Assembly: GCA_026261815.1 (NCBI GenBank) | Contig: JAMPIT010000230.1 | Span: forward strand, 37,284,501 to 37,348,500 | DNA from: Monarcha castaneiventris obscurior | Taxonomy: Eukaryota > Chordata > Aves > Passeriformes > Monarchidae | Direction: 5' to 3' | DNA length: 64,000 bases | Part shown: piece after piece, positions 1 through 12,021 of the stretch | Layout: the number at the start of each line of letters is the position of its first letter | Position numbering within the stretch: the stretch's first letter is position 1 | Notes under the pieces: model-generated | The model's database searches: none | What the model saw: only the letters and a program-made list of their open reading frames with translations | Told to the model about the DNA's origin: nothing | Translations under genes and position numbers: made by a program

Positions 1-910
1 CAGAACAGAGAACTGAATTTCTATCAACTTAGTATCACTTGTTTCTTCAAAAACTGTACGGCAAGACTCTACAAACATAACATCAAATTGTAATAATTTG
101 TATTCGGGAGGGAAGACTTGAAGATGGTTGAAACCAAGAGCCACAGGAGAATGGTAAAAGGAGATTTGTCACGGCATTTCCATTTGAAAATTCCTTTGTT
201 TCAGGTACTGGCCCCATGTAGGACATGCTGCTAGTCATAGAAAGGTAATAGTGAATAGCACAGTGTCCACATTTAAATTCAAACATTGCACCATAATTTG
301 CCCATTCATGGCAGTCTAGGAATAAAAGCACACTTGGGGTCTCGATGAAAAACTGCTAAGAGTACTGCCAAATAATTTCATTCCAGAGAATGGAATGACA
401 AAATTGTCATCTCTTGAGGATCAGGGCTGGGGGCAATTTGTGATCCAAACCAAAAACTTTGGAGGCAGTACAATTCCTTTACTAACAGACAGCAAGAAGG
501 CTGGAGTAAATATTTAAATAAGATCATTGACCAAATTACCATGGCAAATGCTGCTTTTCACAGCTACATGCTTACTTTCCAAAATCAGTGGAAGAAGCAT
601 ACACGACTACACAATCTGAAAAAAGTTGTCTAATTTAAATAACACAGACTTTCATGCTACAGAAGAGCATTACAAAGCTCTAGTCTAACCTATTCAGTGC
701 AGGCTGCTGAACATTCATGCAGACAGCTGGACCAAATCCAACAGCTTCTGACTTAGATAAAACACAACCACAAAATCCTTGTCTGATTGTACACAGAAAG
801 ACATTAGTTAGTGAGAATAAAAGAAATAGCACAAAACAAACAGCTTCTAAGCACAGAGTAGCTACTACAATTTTATCTTCAGGAAACATGAAGAACAACA
901 AATTTCTTAC
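1..910 (-). other. SLC4A7: Start of intron 3 of SLC4A7
   Basis: This is the sequence after the exon 3 donor (GTAAGA at 910-905). The next expected exon would begin with residues D-TPSQRVQF, and no match is present, so exon 4 lies outside the window. No repeat or other gene is visible. The open frames crossing this stretch, including a 161-codon minus-strand frame that overlaps exon 3 in the wrong frame, are chance. Confidence 0.85.
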
Positions 911-1054
911 CATATGATGGAGATTCTCGGCCATCCTCTCTATCAGTTTCTTTTTCTTTTTTTCTTCTGTGGTGCCTGTGCCCACGATGTCTATGCCGTC
1001 GACGGCCGGGCTTTCCAAGTGGGACGTGAACTCCAATATACACAGCTCTGTGGC
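911..1054 (-). CDS. SLC4A7: SLC4A7 coding exon 3 (His/Arg-rich N-terminal segment)
   Basis: This 144-nt exon completes Ser44 and adds residues 45-91. It begins after an acceptor ending GAAAAG and ends in phase 1 at a GTAAGA donor (910-905). The peptide opens HRAVYIGVHVP, typical of SLC4A7, and ends DGRESPSY, where the next SLC4A7 exon continues with D-TPSQR. Between these lies a very basic run at residues 61-76, rich in Arg and His and ending in Lys-Lys, followed by an acidic K/E/D patch. Human NBCn1 has the same kind of segment but reads PFSKES where this protein has PLGKPG. Known biology of the family places regulatory contacts such as IRBIT binding in this N-terminal extension; binding here is inferred. 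All later exons lie beyond position 1. Confidence 0.95.
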
Positions 1055-4000
1055 CTTTTCAAGAAAGTTCAAAAGGACAAAAGTAAACAAAAAATTACCT
1101 ACTGACAAAACATAGTATCTAAAGACAAGGGGTTTAAGAAATAGAAATCCAAAAGCACTTGACAAAATTACCTCTAGTGAACTAACATAAGCATGTCCCT
1201 TCTGTCCCTCCAGAGTGTCAAGAAACTACTGCTAGACTCATTTCTCTGATAAATTAGGTCATATTCTTATTCAATTTAAGAATTCAGTTGTGAAATAATA
1301 CAAATAGTACAAGTACAAATAATACAGAAGTACAAGCTCGGCCTTTAACACTGAAAATAGCTACTTAATAAACATGAGGCCAAGACAGAGGAATTATATT
1401 GTATTCCTCTTTTTTTGCAGGAATTCATATCAGGACACTTGTAAGAATGGCAAAATAATCTCCTGGTTCAGCTTATTAACTTCATTAAGAAACTACCCTT
1501 TGTTTAGAGTCTGCAAGTAGTTTTCTCTCCTTGAAAGAGCTGCCAATATTTCCTCAAGTAGCACATAACACATCAAGTTGAAACTGATGTTTGATTATAC
1601 CATTAATTAAGTATCAGGAACATAAAAGTAACTTCTATTTTGAAAAGTATGCCAACACTTCAAATAACTTACAGAGACACTGAGGTGGGTTTTTTTCGTA
1701 TTCTGGAACTTTTAATAAATTTAGGAGCACATCCTCAAGTGAATACATACTGCTTCTTTAAAACATGTACTTTCAACATCTCGCTTTTACTTTGACCTTT
1801 CACATTAAGACAACATTAGCATGAACATCTTAGCAAAAGAAATCAATCAACTGACTGTTATGAACATATAACTACCACGTCTCCTGTAATGGAGATAGCA
1901 TATACAATAGCCTTTTCCATTCCTATTTGAACAAACAATCTCAGGAAGAGACAAATTAACTATAACACTAAATACTGTTTCATGGCACTGAAGAGTTATT
2001 ACCGAAGACAGGCATTAACTAAAGGAAAAGGAAGTGGTCTTCCAGCTCTTAAACAGATGCAAATTCAGCAAATTTACATTACGCAGGCAAGCCCTAGGAG
2101 TTGTGACTGCACACATACATGGACATATATTTGTGTGCATAGCACACATACACTAGATTAAAGATATTGAAAATTCCTGGTGACTACAGAGCTTTAAAGA
2201 CACAAAAAGTGGTAAGATGCCAAACTTACTTCCAAAAAAAGAATCCCTAAGCCCAAAAAGATACTGCTTTATAGAAATTTTGTGTATTTTTATAGTGCTA
2301 CATGACTAAAAATACAAGCAAAAGTCATTATTAATACGAGTAACTTCAACACTTAATTAATTTGGTCAAAGATTCCTTTTCACGTAACAAGACCCAATTC
2401 TTGACACACTTCCAACACTAGTTTAATTAGAGTCAACTGACTGGCACTATGATCAAATCTGAAATTAAGCATATTAAAAGCTACTTGTTTCCATGTAAGA
2501 GTGGAAAAGAGATTAATTTCTCGAAGCACTCATCAGTCCTATTTATAGAGAGACTTGTCTTTTGTGAGCTTCTTCCAGCAACAATACCCAGCCACTGCCC
2601 AGCAGCCTGACCTCTGCCCTCCATGACTGCTATGCACAATGTAATTCCCAGAGAAATTAATGCCCATGTGACCTAAACATAAATCACTGCACTTGGTATA
2701 TGATATGATCAGGGGGCATCATTAACAATGGTCATGTTGTTGATGCCATAACAATACAATAATCATATGCATAGGGAAAGCAAAAGTATGAGATTCAAAA
2801 ATAACTGCATTACTCACCACATCCCACTCTCAAAGCTGCAGCAGAGTGAGCCACCATTCACTGCAAATGCTGTTACTATGCCTGTTAGGGTGTCTGTTTT
2901 ATTTTATATATTCAATTAGCAAGTATCAAACTACAGTTTATATACACACTTGAACGGTTCTGTTTGTTGCCAAAGTGTTGGATTTTTTGCAGGAACTACT
3001 TCTCCCTAAGAGAAACCCTAGCATGCTTCTAGTAATAGAGCATTTTATATAATTGCTTGTTTTAGTATTGTTAATAAGACTGTTCTAAGCATGTGTTTTG
3101 ATCGCTGCACCAAAAAAAAAAACCCAAAAAAACCAACCTTGCAGGAATCTGAAACTGTTCAGGATTTTACTCCCTGCGAAATAAGGACTTCCACATTTTG
3201 GTCTCTTGCTGTGTCCACAAATTAAAGACAAAAATTTCTCACACATCTTCCAATGATCTCCATCTTAAACAATGCACCTTGCTATTGCAAAAATTGGCAT
3301 TTGTAATAGTGTGACCATTTCCTTAGTCAAAGACCACATTGCTGCATGGAGGAGAGGTGGAAGAAGCAAATGAGGAGTCCATGTCCTTTTACATAATTGC
3401 ACTGAGACAGAGGGTTTTTTTTTTCCAGTAGAAATGTTTGAGGAGAGCAGATTGGTTGCAAAAATACAGGCAAAAGCTATGGAAAACTCAGGTGAAATAA
3501 GCAACAAACAGAAGGTGTTTTTAAACAAGCTGTGTCCATAGCAAATGGCTTTTACTATCACAGAACCACAGAATCGTGTCCAGGTGCCTCATAGCTGCCT
3601 CAAGCACACCACGCAGGCACTGCCAAGTTAGTAACCCAGACAGTCCACAACCTACAACATCTGACATTGCTTTGCAACCCCAAAAGGAAGATTTACAGGA
3701 AGCATCTTCTCACTACTCGAACAAACAAGGGTCTCACAGAGACACGGAACAGTCTAGCCATGGCTTATCCTACCCTTCAGCCCACGCTGCCAGAAATGAA
3801 CACTGTGTGACTATTACCTCACGTAGACACAGTCTTGCAGGCAAATGTAAACCAAAAATACCTTCCCCAAAGCACTTCTGTATATGCAAAGTGTTCAGAC
3901 TGCTACACCTGCAATGGTATTTTGGGGCTAACGTGAAATGTCAATGAGCACGATGATTTTCAGTGTTTATTAAGTAAAATGGATCGCAGTCCAACGTAAA

Positions 4001-5454
4001 CCTAACGGAATATCTTTAAGAAAAAACCTAATGCTGACAAAGAGCTTCTGAATTTTTTTTTTTCTCTTTCAGAGCAAGCAGTGGGCGTGACAGTACAATA
4101 GACTAATCAACAAAAATTTACCTATTGCAAACAGCAGCTTATGAGTGCACCTGACTGTTCCTTAACAAAAGGGACCTTCATTCTGGTATCACAGTCATAA
4201 ATACAGACATTTCAAGTACTACCTAGAAAATCTGAAACTACTGCTATTGAGTATACTGCCATGATTACCCAAAAACATGTTACAGGCATATTCAACTCCA
4301 AAGATGTGACAAAACTAGATAATAAAAATTGGACAAGCATAACTTTAATTCTAACTTTAAAAAGCAAAGCACTGAGAAGCCTTCTAAAAATAAGACAGCT
4401 GCACTGAGTAGGTCCATGTTTCCTTAGGTTTCATTATTCAGACAGGAGTAATAATGTTTGCAGATGGACGCAAAGATTTACTTATAAATACAATTTACAA
4501 GGAAAAGCAAAAAAACCCTAAACCATGGCCAATTTTTTCCCTTCATTCCCAATGAATTGGGTCAAACAACTTATGATATTCTTCAGGCTGGCCAAAAAAC
4601 CAAACCTAAACAAAATAAAAAAACACGCCTGCAAGAAAGACAAGTAATACAAAATTAATATCATATCAAAGGAAGCAGTGGAGAAAAATTTAACTCTAAA
4701 AAGGCTGGGATTCTAGTTTCTAGCACCGGATGTTATTTTTAAAAGGGACATAATCTTTTACTTCAATATTGTTTTTAAAAGTTCAAAAGGTACATTATGT
4801 GACCTTCAAAGCTTTATTCACGTAAATGTCTGTAGCACAGTACCACTTTCAAACAAAGCTTCTTACAGAATTACTATAAACCAATAATCAATAGAATTAG
4901 TAGACTGCTCAATACTAAATTTAGTAATACAAAGCTCAAGAGATAATTGCTCATTTTAATCCAACATGACTTTATCCAAGCTTAGCTGTTTAAATCCACT
5001 GAGAGTATTTACTACTTAAGGCCTTTATCGATATGAAACAAACTTAAATGTTAGGAACTTGCAACGTGTCTCCATCACATGGTTGATCTCCAATCACATA
5101 GTTGGTCTCACTCCAAAAGTCAATTTGGGTAAAGTCTTATAACATTTACAGGAAAGAAAATGCTCCAAGTTCCCTGATTTCTCACCAGAACTCCTATGAA
5201 AATGGTAGTAGAAGACTTCTGAAGCATGAGAGAGATCAAAAACATGTATCCAAAAATGCCCTGATGTCACAAGGCTTTAAATACAACTCCACACAGAACC
5301 TTCTCTCTTCTTTGGCTAAATGCCTTCTAAGCTTCATAGAAAGGACAGTGTTCTCCATCTTAACATGGAAAAGCAAAGAAAATCAAGTTTATATCTATGT
5401 GGATTCTCAAATCCTGTTACTTAGAAATTTGAACTAAGAGTGATCACATATTAA

Positions 5455-5720
5455 TAATGGATGTAAGGATCATCTGGACGTGAGCTACCTGGTCCAATCT
5501 TGCTCAAAGTACAGCCAACTTCAAAGCTGAAGCCATAGTTTTGATCAGTTTAGTTAGGATGACAGCCACCCTTTCAGTATTTTTAAGGATACATGCTCTA
5601 CAGCCTATCTGGGCAACCTATACCAACCCACAACAACACACCACCTGAAAAAACCAACTATCACCTCCAATACAGCATCTTACGTGTGATCCCCCTCACC
5701 CTTTCACAATGCACCAGTGT
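5455..5720 (-). mobile_element. Diverged CR1 LINE fragment, reverse orientation
   Basis: The plus strand resembles the complement of a CR1 3' region: ACCTGGTCCAATCTTGCTCA, then AGCCAACTTCAAAG and a clear ACAGCCTATCTGGGCAACCT. It becomes hard to follow after about 5,660. Many substitutions suggest an old insertion. It is 5'-truncated and has no coding capacity. The limits are approximate. Confidence 0.75.
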
Positions 5721-7331
5721 GATTCCATCTTCTCAATAAGCTCTCAAGTCTGCTGAAGACTAAAACTTTGAGACAAGAATTACTAGTTTTTCTGCAAACC
5801 TTCAAACAATAATCTGAAGATGGATAATTTATTTTCTACAGAAGCCTTTCTTTAACTAGGTAATTTCATAATCTATCTTGTCCTAGAATGGAGCGTTCCA
5901 GTATGGAAAAACTGGAGTATCTGCAAGAGAGATCCTAATCTGTTCCTTAAGATCATAAAATGGGGAAGAAATCCAGCTGTTTGATGTCTTAACTCACATC
6001 TCCAAATGCATTACCCTAGTAGGAAAGATCTGGAACACAGCATCTCATTCCTTGGTATTAATTTCCCTTACATCACAGAGAGTACTTGTATGCACAAAAA
6101 TAAACTCAACACAATCTACGAGCACAACTTCTTGTGACCTTTTCTGTCACAAGACCATTCCAGGTGGATGGAAGAAGTAAGAGTGAGAACAAAAGTGTCA
6201 TTTCTTGCCCTTAAAAACTTCACAGACTATAAAAAATGAAATATTTCAATACAAACAGCATTTTTCAGTTCTTTCATAAATTTCTCATGCACATTCCCAA
6301 GAAAGAGTCAAATTATTTTCTATGGAATCTATGTATCAAAAGTGAATATAAAATATTTTAATATAATCTTGGTCTTCCATGAATGAATTGACTACTAAGA
6401 AGTCCTTTAATTACCAAGGATTCTTCTTGTTAAAGAAACTATTTGGCAAGAGCTATCTCTCACTCTCAGAATAAAACGTTTGAGACAAAATTTTCTAACC
6501 AAATCTGTAAGAAGGAGTAAAGAAAATTTTTTCACGGGATAGCTACATGCCATAACTGGAACCCAAAGGTACTCCACAGTACAATGTATTTAAGAATCCA
6601 TTACACCTCCTGGGCTGTACTCTGAAATCTCCTGCTGTTCCTAGCAATTAGGTCTAACTGAGATACACTCTTTATACTTGAACGGATAAAACTGAGAAGC
6701 ATAATCCCAAACCACAGTAAGAATAGAACAGGGTAGAGCAGTTCAGGAAGAGTGTTTTCTCACATGACAAAAACTGGCATATTACACTCACAGAAGCGGT
6801 GAATGGCAGATTTCTCATTACACACAGAAGTGATTTTTTTCTGACTTAAAACCAAATGAGTTTGTGGGGGCAGTAGTAGAGAAAAATGCGCTGAACATTT
6901 CTCTTTGACACAATCAATGATATTCAAGAAGGCATTATGAGTAATTACATTAGACATGCAGGTAGGATCAGTAATAGGAAAAGCTTAGTGCCGGGTGGCA
7001 GTGCCACACAGGGATTCTGGCACACACTTCCACCTGTGGCTCACTGCCAGCACCAATCTTCCTTGCCTGGGAAAGGAGCCAGCCCTTGGTACCCATGGGA
7101 GAGGGGATGAGCTGTCGCACTGCACAGCCAAGCCAGACCAGAGCTGGGCCCCACGCTTTATCTGAGCTCAAGATCCTTGGTCCAGCCTGTCTCTGCAGCA
7201 GAGCTCAGGAAAAAGGATACACATACAAGATAATTTCAAAGAGTTGTTTCTGTTGGAGGAGAGAAAAGCTAGAAACAAGACAAAGTCCCATTAAGATTCA
7301 AGACTAGCCCTTTGTCCACTGAACACAACAT

Positions 7332-7413
7332 AAAACCACAGAATGGTTTGGGTTGGAAGGGATCTTAAAGATCATCAGTTCTCACCCCCCCGGTAAAGAC
7401 ACAAGGCTTCCAC
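7332..7413 (-). mobile_element. Short CR1 LINE tail, reverse orientation
   Basis: About 80 bp match the complement of the CR1 3' end: CCACAGAATGGTTTGGGTTG, GAAGGGATCTTAAAGATCAT, then a C-rich stretch where the consensus has CAACCCCCCTGCC. It is heavily 5'-truncated, as most CR1 copies are. Confidence 0.85.
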
Positions 7414-10400
7414 ATTCCTAACACTGTTCTTGTAAAGTATTTCATAAGAAACTTTTGCAAAGACAATTTTCTGACTTCATCAATGGGTCACAAATACATT
7501 GTCATTACAAATTTGATCATACCCCTCTCTTGCACAAGTGCTTACATGGATTGTTTTGCCAAATGCATCTATTGATATTTTAAGATATGAAAAACATTAC
7601 AAAAGCAATCTTGCTTCATAGAAGGGTTACCCCTTCCTGAGAAAAACTCAAACTCTCTCCTTTTTTTATTTCTTATTTTGTAAATTTAAAAAAAAAAAGG
7701 TAAATTTTTTACCTCACACTTTAAAAGCTTAAACTGCTATGAAACACTAGCTTTCAGTGAACTGTAAATAGAGAAATCATCCATTCAGAAATAATTCTAA
7801 TATCCAACACAGCACAAGTTTAGTCAATTTTTGGAACAACTGATTTTTAAGGGATTAAAAAAAGGTAAATGTTGTGAAATGTCATCAAGAAGTAATAGGC
7901 TGCAGAATCAAGTAGTCTATTTCTTCTGCCTCATCTCAAAAAATTTTTAGATTTGAATGACCTGGGTCTAACAATTTTACTGCAAGTTTTAAGTTTTGGA
8001 TCCTGCTGTTTGATAAAACTTCAGTTTTATTACCTTATTACTTTAATAATAATTTTATGTATGTTTCAGATTATAAAACTATTATAGTCAGCAGTTAGCT
8101 GTCTTTTTCTAAAATTTCTGATGCAGTCTGAACACAAACATTATGTATTGTTATCTCAAATAAAAGAAGTTTGGGAAAGGAACATTAGGACACAGTTTAG
8201 TTTATGTTAAACACTTTTGAAAAGCTTCAAATTGCAAAACACTTGTACAGCAAGTTTTCTACTTAGATACACAATATTCACCTACAGAGGGGGAAAAATA
8301 CAGGATTATTTGATTACCTGTCCTTGTCAACTAAGATGAAGTGAAAACAACAGTTCTTTACTTGAATAAAAATTAAGGCTCACCGAGGTATAAGAGATAA
8401 CAGGGTCACTTAAAATGTAAACATTACTTACACCTGCCACAGGATAATGTGACAGTAGATAGCCATTAAACCATCTTAACTCTCAAAAGCTGGTGCTTGG
8501 ATTTATGCCACAGAAAACCAGCCTACCAAGACACACATTCCTGACCTCAAGGCTGTTTCTGGAACAAAACCTCTGTTATGTGTAAACTTCTTATCTTTGC
8601 TATGACTGCTAAGAGTAACAGAACGTATCCCTTTTCCTTTAAACTGTATCCAGTAAATGTTGCCTCAAATCAAGGTTGGAAAGTAGCTACACATTTTAAA
8701 AGATGCATCCTGGTAGTATCATGACAGACACCTTAACACAAGTTTAAGAAAGTTTTCCTTATACATCATTTAACAGAAAATACAAGATCTCATTAAATAT
8801 CTCTGCCATTAATATTCTTGCCTTACTTCCAACTCCTGGCTTGTTATTATTCTCATTCATTGCAGCTCAAAGAGCCTGGCATCAAGTTAAGAACATTAGG
8901 TGCTCTTTAAAAGGTTATTTTAAGATGTTATTCCCCTTTCTAGCTCTTCTGTAAACTGACATTTGTTAATTCAAAATAAGGCCTTACAGCTTCAGAAAAG
9001 TGCAGTACCTTTATTTAGTACAGACACAGTCTGCCCACAATTGCAGTTTACCATCTCTAACCATTCCTCTTTTATGGGAAGAGCATTACGAAACAAGCAG
9101 CCTGCGCCTAACCTTTCTAACCTAAACACTGTCACTCCAGACAGGTACCACACTCTGTCAGCCACCATAAATAGAATGCAGAGCCTGAGAAGCTCCAAGC
9201 CCAAGATCTATTTTCCCCTTAGAGCATTTGTTTCTCTTTCCACTAATATTTCATCACAAAATTTCCAGAAAATACAAGTATCCAATACTGACAACATCAA
9301 GAAACTTTGCCTTTAGTATTAGTAGCAAAATCAACATTAGCTTGCATATGCTTCAAAGTGGTTAAGCATCACCTGTCCATGTGAGCTCTAAAAGGTGTGG
9401 GGCTTCACACCATAGCTGAACCTCAATTCACTGCTTGCTGACTCTCCTTGAAAACACATTGATGCACACTTCTGTAAAGGTTCAAAATTCCTAGAACTCC
9501 TTTTCAAGTCACCAGAAACGCATATTGAAAGACTAGACTGAAACAGCTTAAAGTCTTAAAACACTTCCAATGCCTAATGCTTTAGTACAGGTCTTCCCAA
9601 GCCTACAAGAAAATGTTCACGTCAGAAATGGAAAATACTAGTTGGAATTGTTTTACTGCTTGCAGCCAACAATTCCATTTCTCCCCTTGTAGGATCTTAA
9701 TACCAAAATTAAAACAAAACCCCAAAATTCCACATACCTACTTCCATCATAATAGCTTATAAATAATGAACTCTTAAACAGAGCTGTAAGTTCACATACA
9801 TTTATCCTCTAAAACACCTTGAATTTGAAGAATCTCTGAGAATATAACTACATGAGTTGAACGATCACACTTACATACCTTTTTCTCTTTCATAAAGGAA
9901 AGGAAAAACTTTTTGTTCTTACTTTGGAATACTTTTCACTTTGATAAAAGTCAAACAATATGCTGCACCTCCCTTGTCCCATTCTACCAATAAAAAATTA
10001 AATTCTTACAAATATACAAGATACTAAAAAATATATGTGAACACCAAGAATAATTCCTACTTATGTGTGAAAATATGTGCTTATATGCAGCTTCAGGTAT
10101 GTGATAATCCTACTGGAAAACATTTTTCTTGCAAGCTGTTTCTCATTAGTTATTTGTATAACATCTATATAGCCAGCCCCCTCTTGCATTGAGACACAAA
10201 CACTAGGCCCACTCCAGAATGAGTGAGGGAACAAAAGAAAAGATAAGGCTGGGAGGATAAGAGCAAGGTGAGGACAGTGAGATCTCAACTCCTCCTTTCA
10301 AAAGCACCTATGTTGACTCAATTGCTCATTGGACAGCAGTCTACACTTCACCTTCATTTACTCTTTCGCTATGGGCAAGACAGGGGTATTTTCCATAGCA

Positions 10401-11939
10401 GTCAGCCAAGTGCTTAAATTGCCTCAAGCAGCCTGAACCACCCTGGCCTTCCCACCAAGTATCTCGTTTAACTGCAGTGTTGCACAGCTGAAGCACTCCT
10501 ACAAGAATGTGCTCCGAAAGAGACCAGGGAAGTGATATGGCTGCACATTCCCATGTCATTCTTTGTGGTCGAGGTATTACAGCTGCTAAGGCTGCTGCCT
10601 CCAACACTACTCCAGCTGGATGCCTGCTTCCCCTTAACCCCTGCCTCCCTTGCGCTTTTTCTGGGTCATCTCCTGAGAAAAGCAAGAGATGGAAATTAAG
10701 CAGGAGACAGCTTAAATCTGCACTGAAGATGTAACTGCAGGAACAGCCAAGGCAGTGGTTTCCTTACAGCAGAACCCCATCCAAATTGGCATTGTTACAG
10801 CCTCCACTGCTGCACCTCTTAGCCTCACATCCACACTTCCTTCCTCTGCTCAGCTCTGGCACACATCCATCTGTGTGGCATTTTGGCTGAGATCTTGACC
10901 ATCTTCCTTTGTCAGACTGTTAGATTTTCTGATGGCTTAACACACGTAGCCAGGGTTCTGTGTTAGCACAAGACAGAAAACAGTAACAGAATGACAGGAA
11001 CAGAGCAAGAGTGCAACAGCAGCAAACAACTTCCATCACTTTAAATTGTCTCCTGTTACACCACAGTGTGAGGAAAACATGACAGCAACCTAAATCAGCT
11101 TTTCTTAGCCAGAAACTGCTGCCATTATGGTTCTCCAGTGTGCTGAAGCAGTAACAGTCAGTACAACTCAGTGAATCTACTGCCTTCCAGCATTCTGCAA
11201 ATGTTAATTAAGCTTTAGAGCATTCCATGTGAAAGGCAAATAATGAAGATTTTACCACTGGATCTCCCTAGTCTTTTCCTCATTTGTTAAATAGCTTCCA
11301 TGAATCCTCATCCCAAACTAATCTGTTTTCAAGTAAGAAAAGAACTCATCTCTTAGATGAAATACTGATTTTACATTCTGCTATACGAAACTAAATCACT
11401 GCTAAATGTGGGATCCCGAGTCAAATAATGAAGACTACCATAATGCTTTACTGACAGCAGATTGTGGAATGTACAGCTTACTATGGAACCCGAAGGACAG
11501 TTATACGTCTGTTCAAACTCTCAGTATTTGAAGTGCATGACCACAATCACAAGGATACTTAACTTTCAGAAAAGAAAACAAACATCTCCCTCATGACCCC
11601 TGTTTCCTGACTTTTAATTCTGCAGATCTTGACATCATTCATGCTGGAAAATTACTTACCAACAGCAATATTTTTTTCAAACCTAAGTCTAAGAAGCAAG
11701 CTTTCTTTGGAAAGTTTCAATAATTTTTTTTTTCTTTTGGTGACAGATTAGAACAGTGGATATTTACTAGCATGCACAGAGACAAAAAACAGGGCAGGTC
11801 ACCTCTGCCTTTCATCCGTTTTACTCTCAGAATTTCATGATAGCCAGAAAATTTTGATTCCTTTTAGCAAGGAAAATTCACCTTTTATCCCTAGTCAAAA
11901 AATGCATGTTAGGCAAACAGAAAATCACCACAAACTTAC

Positions 11940-12021
11940 TCTCTAGTTCTTCTTTCTCAAAATTTGTATTGATAGTAGAGCTGATTTTGCCCATATCCAC
12001 AACAGCTTCTTCATCATGACC
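11940..12021 (-). CDS. SLC4A7: SLC4A7 coding exon 2
   Basis: This 82-nt exon adds residues 17-43 of NBCn1 and the first base of codon 44. It starts after a clean pyrimidine-rich acceptor (TTTCTTCAG) and ends at a consensus GTAAGT donor (11,939-11,934). The translation begins GHDEEAVVDMGK and ends NTNFEKEELE. SLC4A7 has GPDEEAVVDLGK and NTKFEKEELE at the same place. The DEEAVVD and (F/Y)EKE(E/D)LE motifs are shared by SLC4A7, SLC4A8 and SLC4A10, while the intervening K-x-SSTxNT favours SLC4A7. In this family the region is part of the regulatory cytoplasmic N-terminus that precedes the folded domain. Phases are consistent on both sides: phase 0 from exon 1 and phase 1 into exon 3, where the split Ser codon A|GC is completed. 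Confidence 0.95.

Larger units (their letters stand above)
1055..11939 (-). other. SLC4A7: Intron 2 of SLC4A7 (10.9 kb)
   Basis: This is non-coding sequence between exons 2 and 3. Two CR1 remnants (about 5,455-5,720 and 7,332-7,413) are the only interspersed repeats I can name. The region around 10,340-10,740 is more GC-rich and open on both strands (114 codons on minus, 75 on plus), but neither frame resembles a known protein or has splice-site support. The rest is AT-rich DNA with short A or T runs and nothing else I can identify. Confidence 0.88.

Noticed and set aside
680..1165. 161-codon minus-strand frame
   Set aside because: It covers exon 3 but in a different reading frame from the SLC4A7 protein; the correct frame gives the HRAVYIGVHVP peptide with matching splice sites.
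2132..2148. Short perfect hairpin TGTGTGC-ATA-GCACACA
   Set aside because: Seven-base stem in a CA/TG-rich stretch; expected by chance.
3555..3947. 123-codon plus frame preceded by ACAGAACCACAGAATCGTG, which looks like a CR1 tail end
   Set aside because: The CR1 resemblance lasts only about 20 bp and the translation matches no protein I know; too weak to annotate.
10341..10740. GC-richer patch open on both strands (114 and 75 codons)
   Set aside because: No known protein, splice signal or RNA structure supports it.
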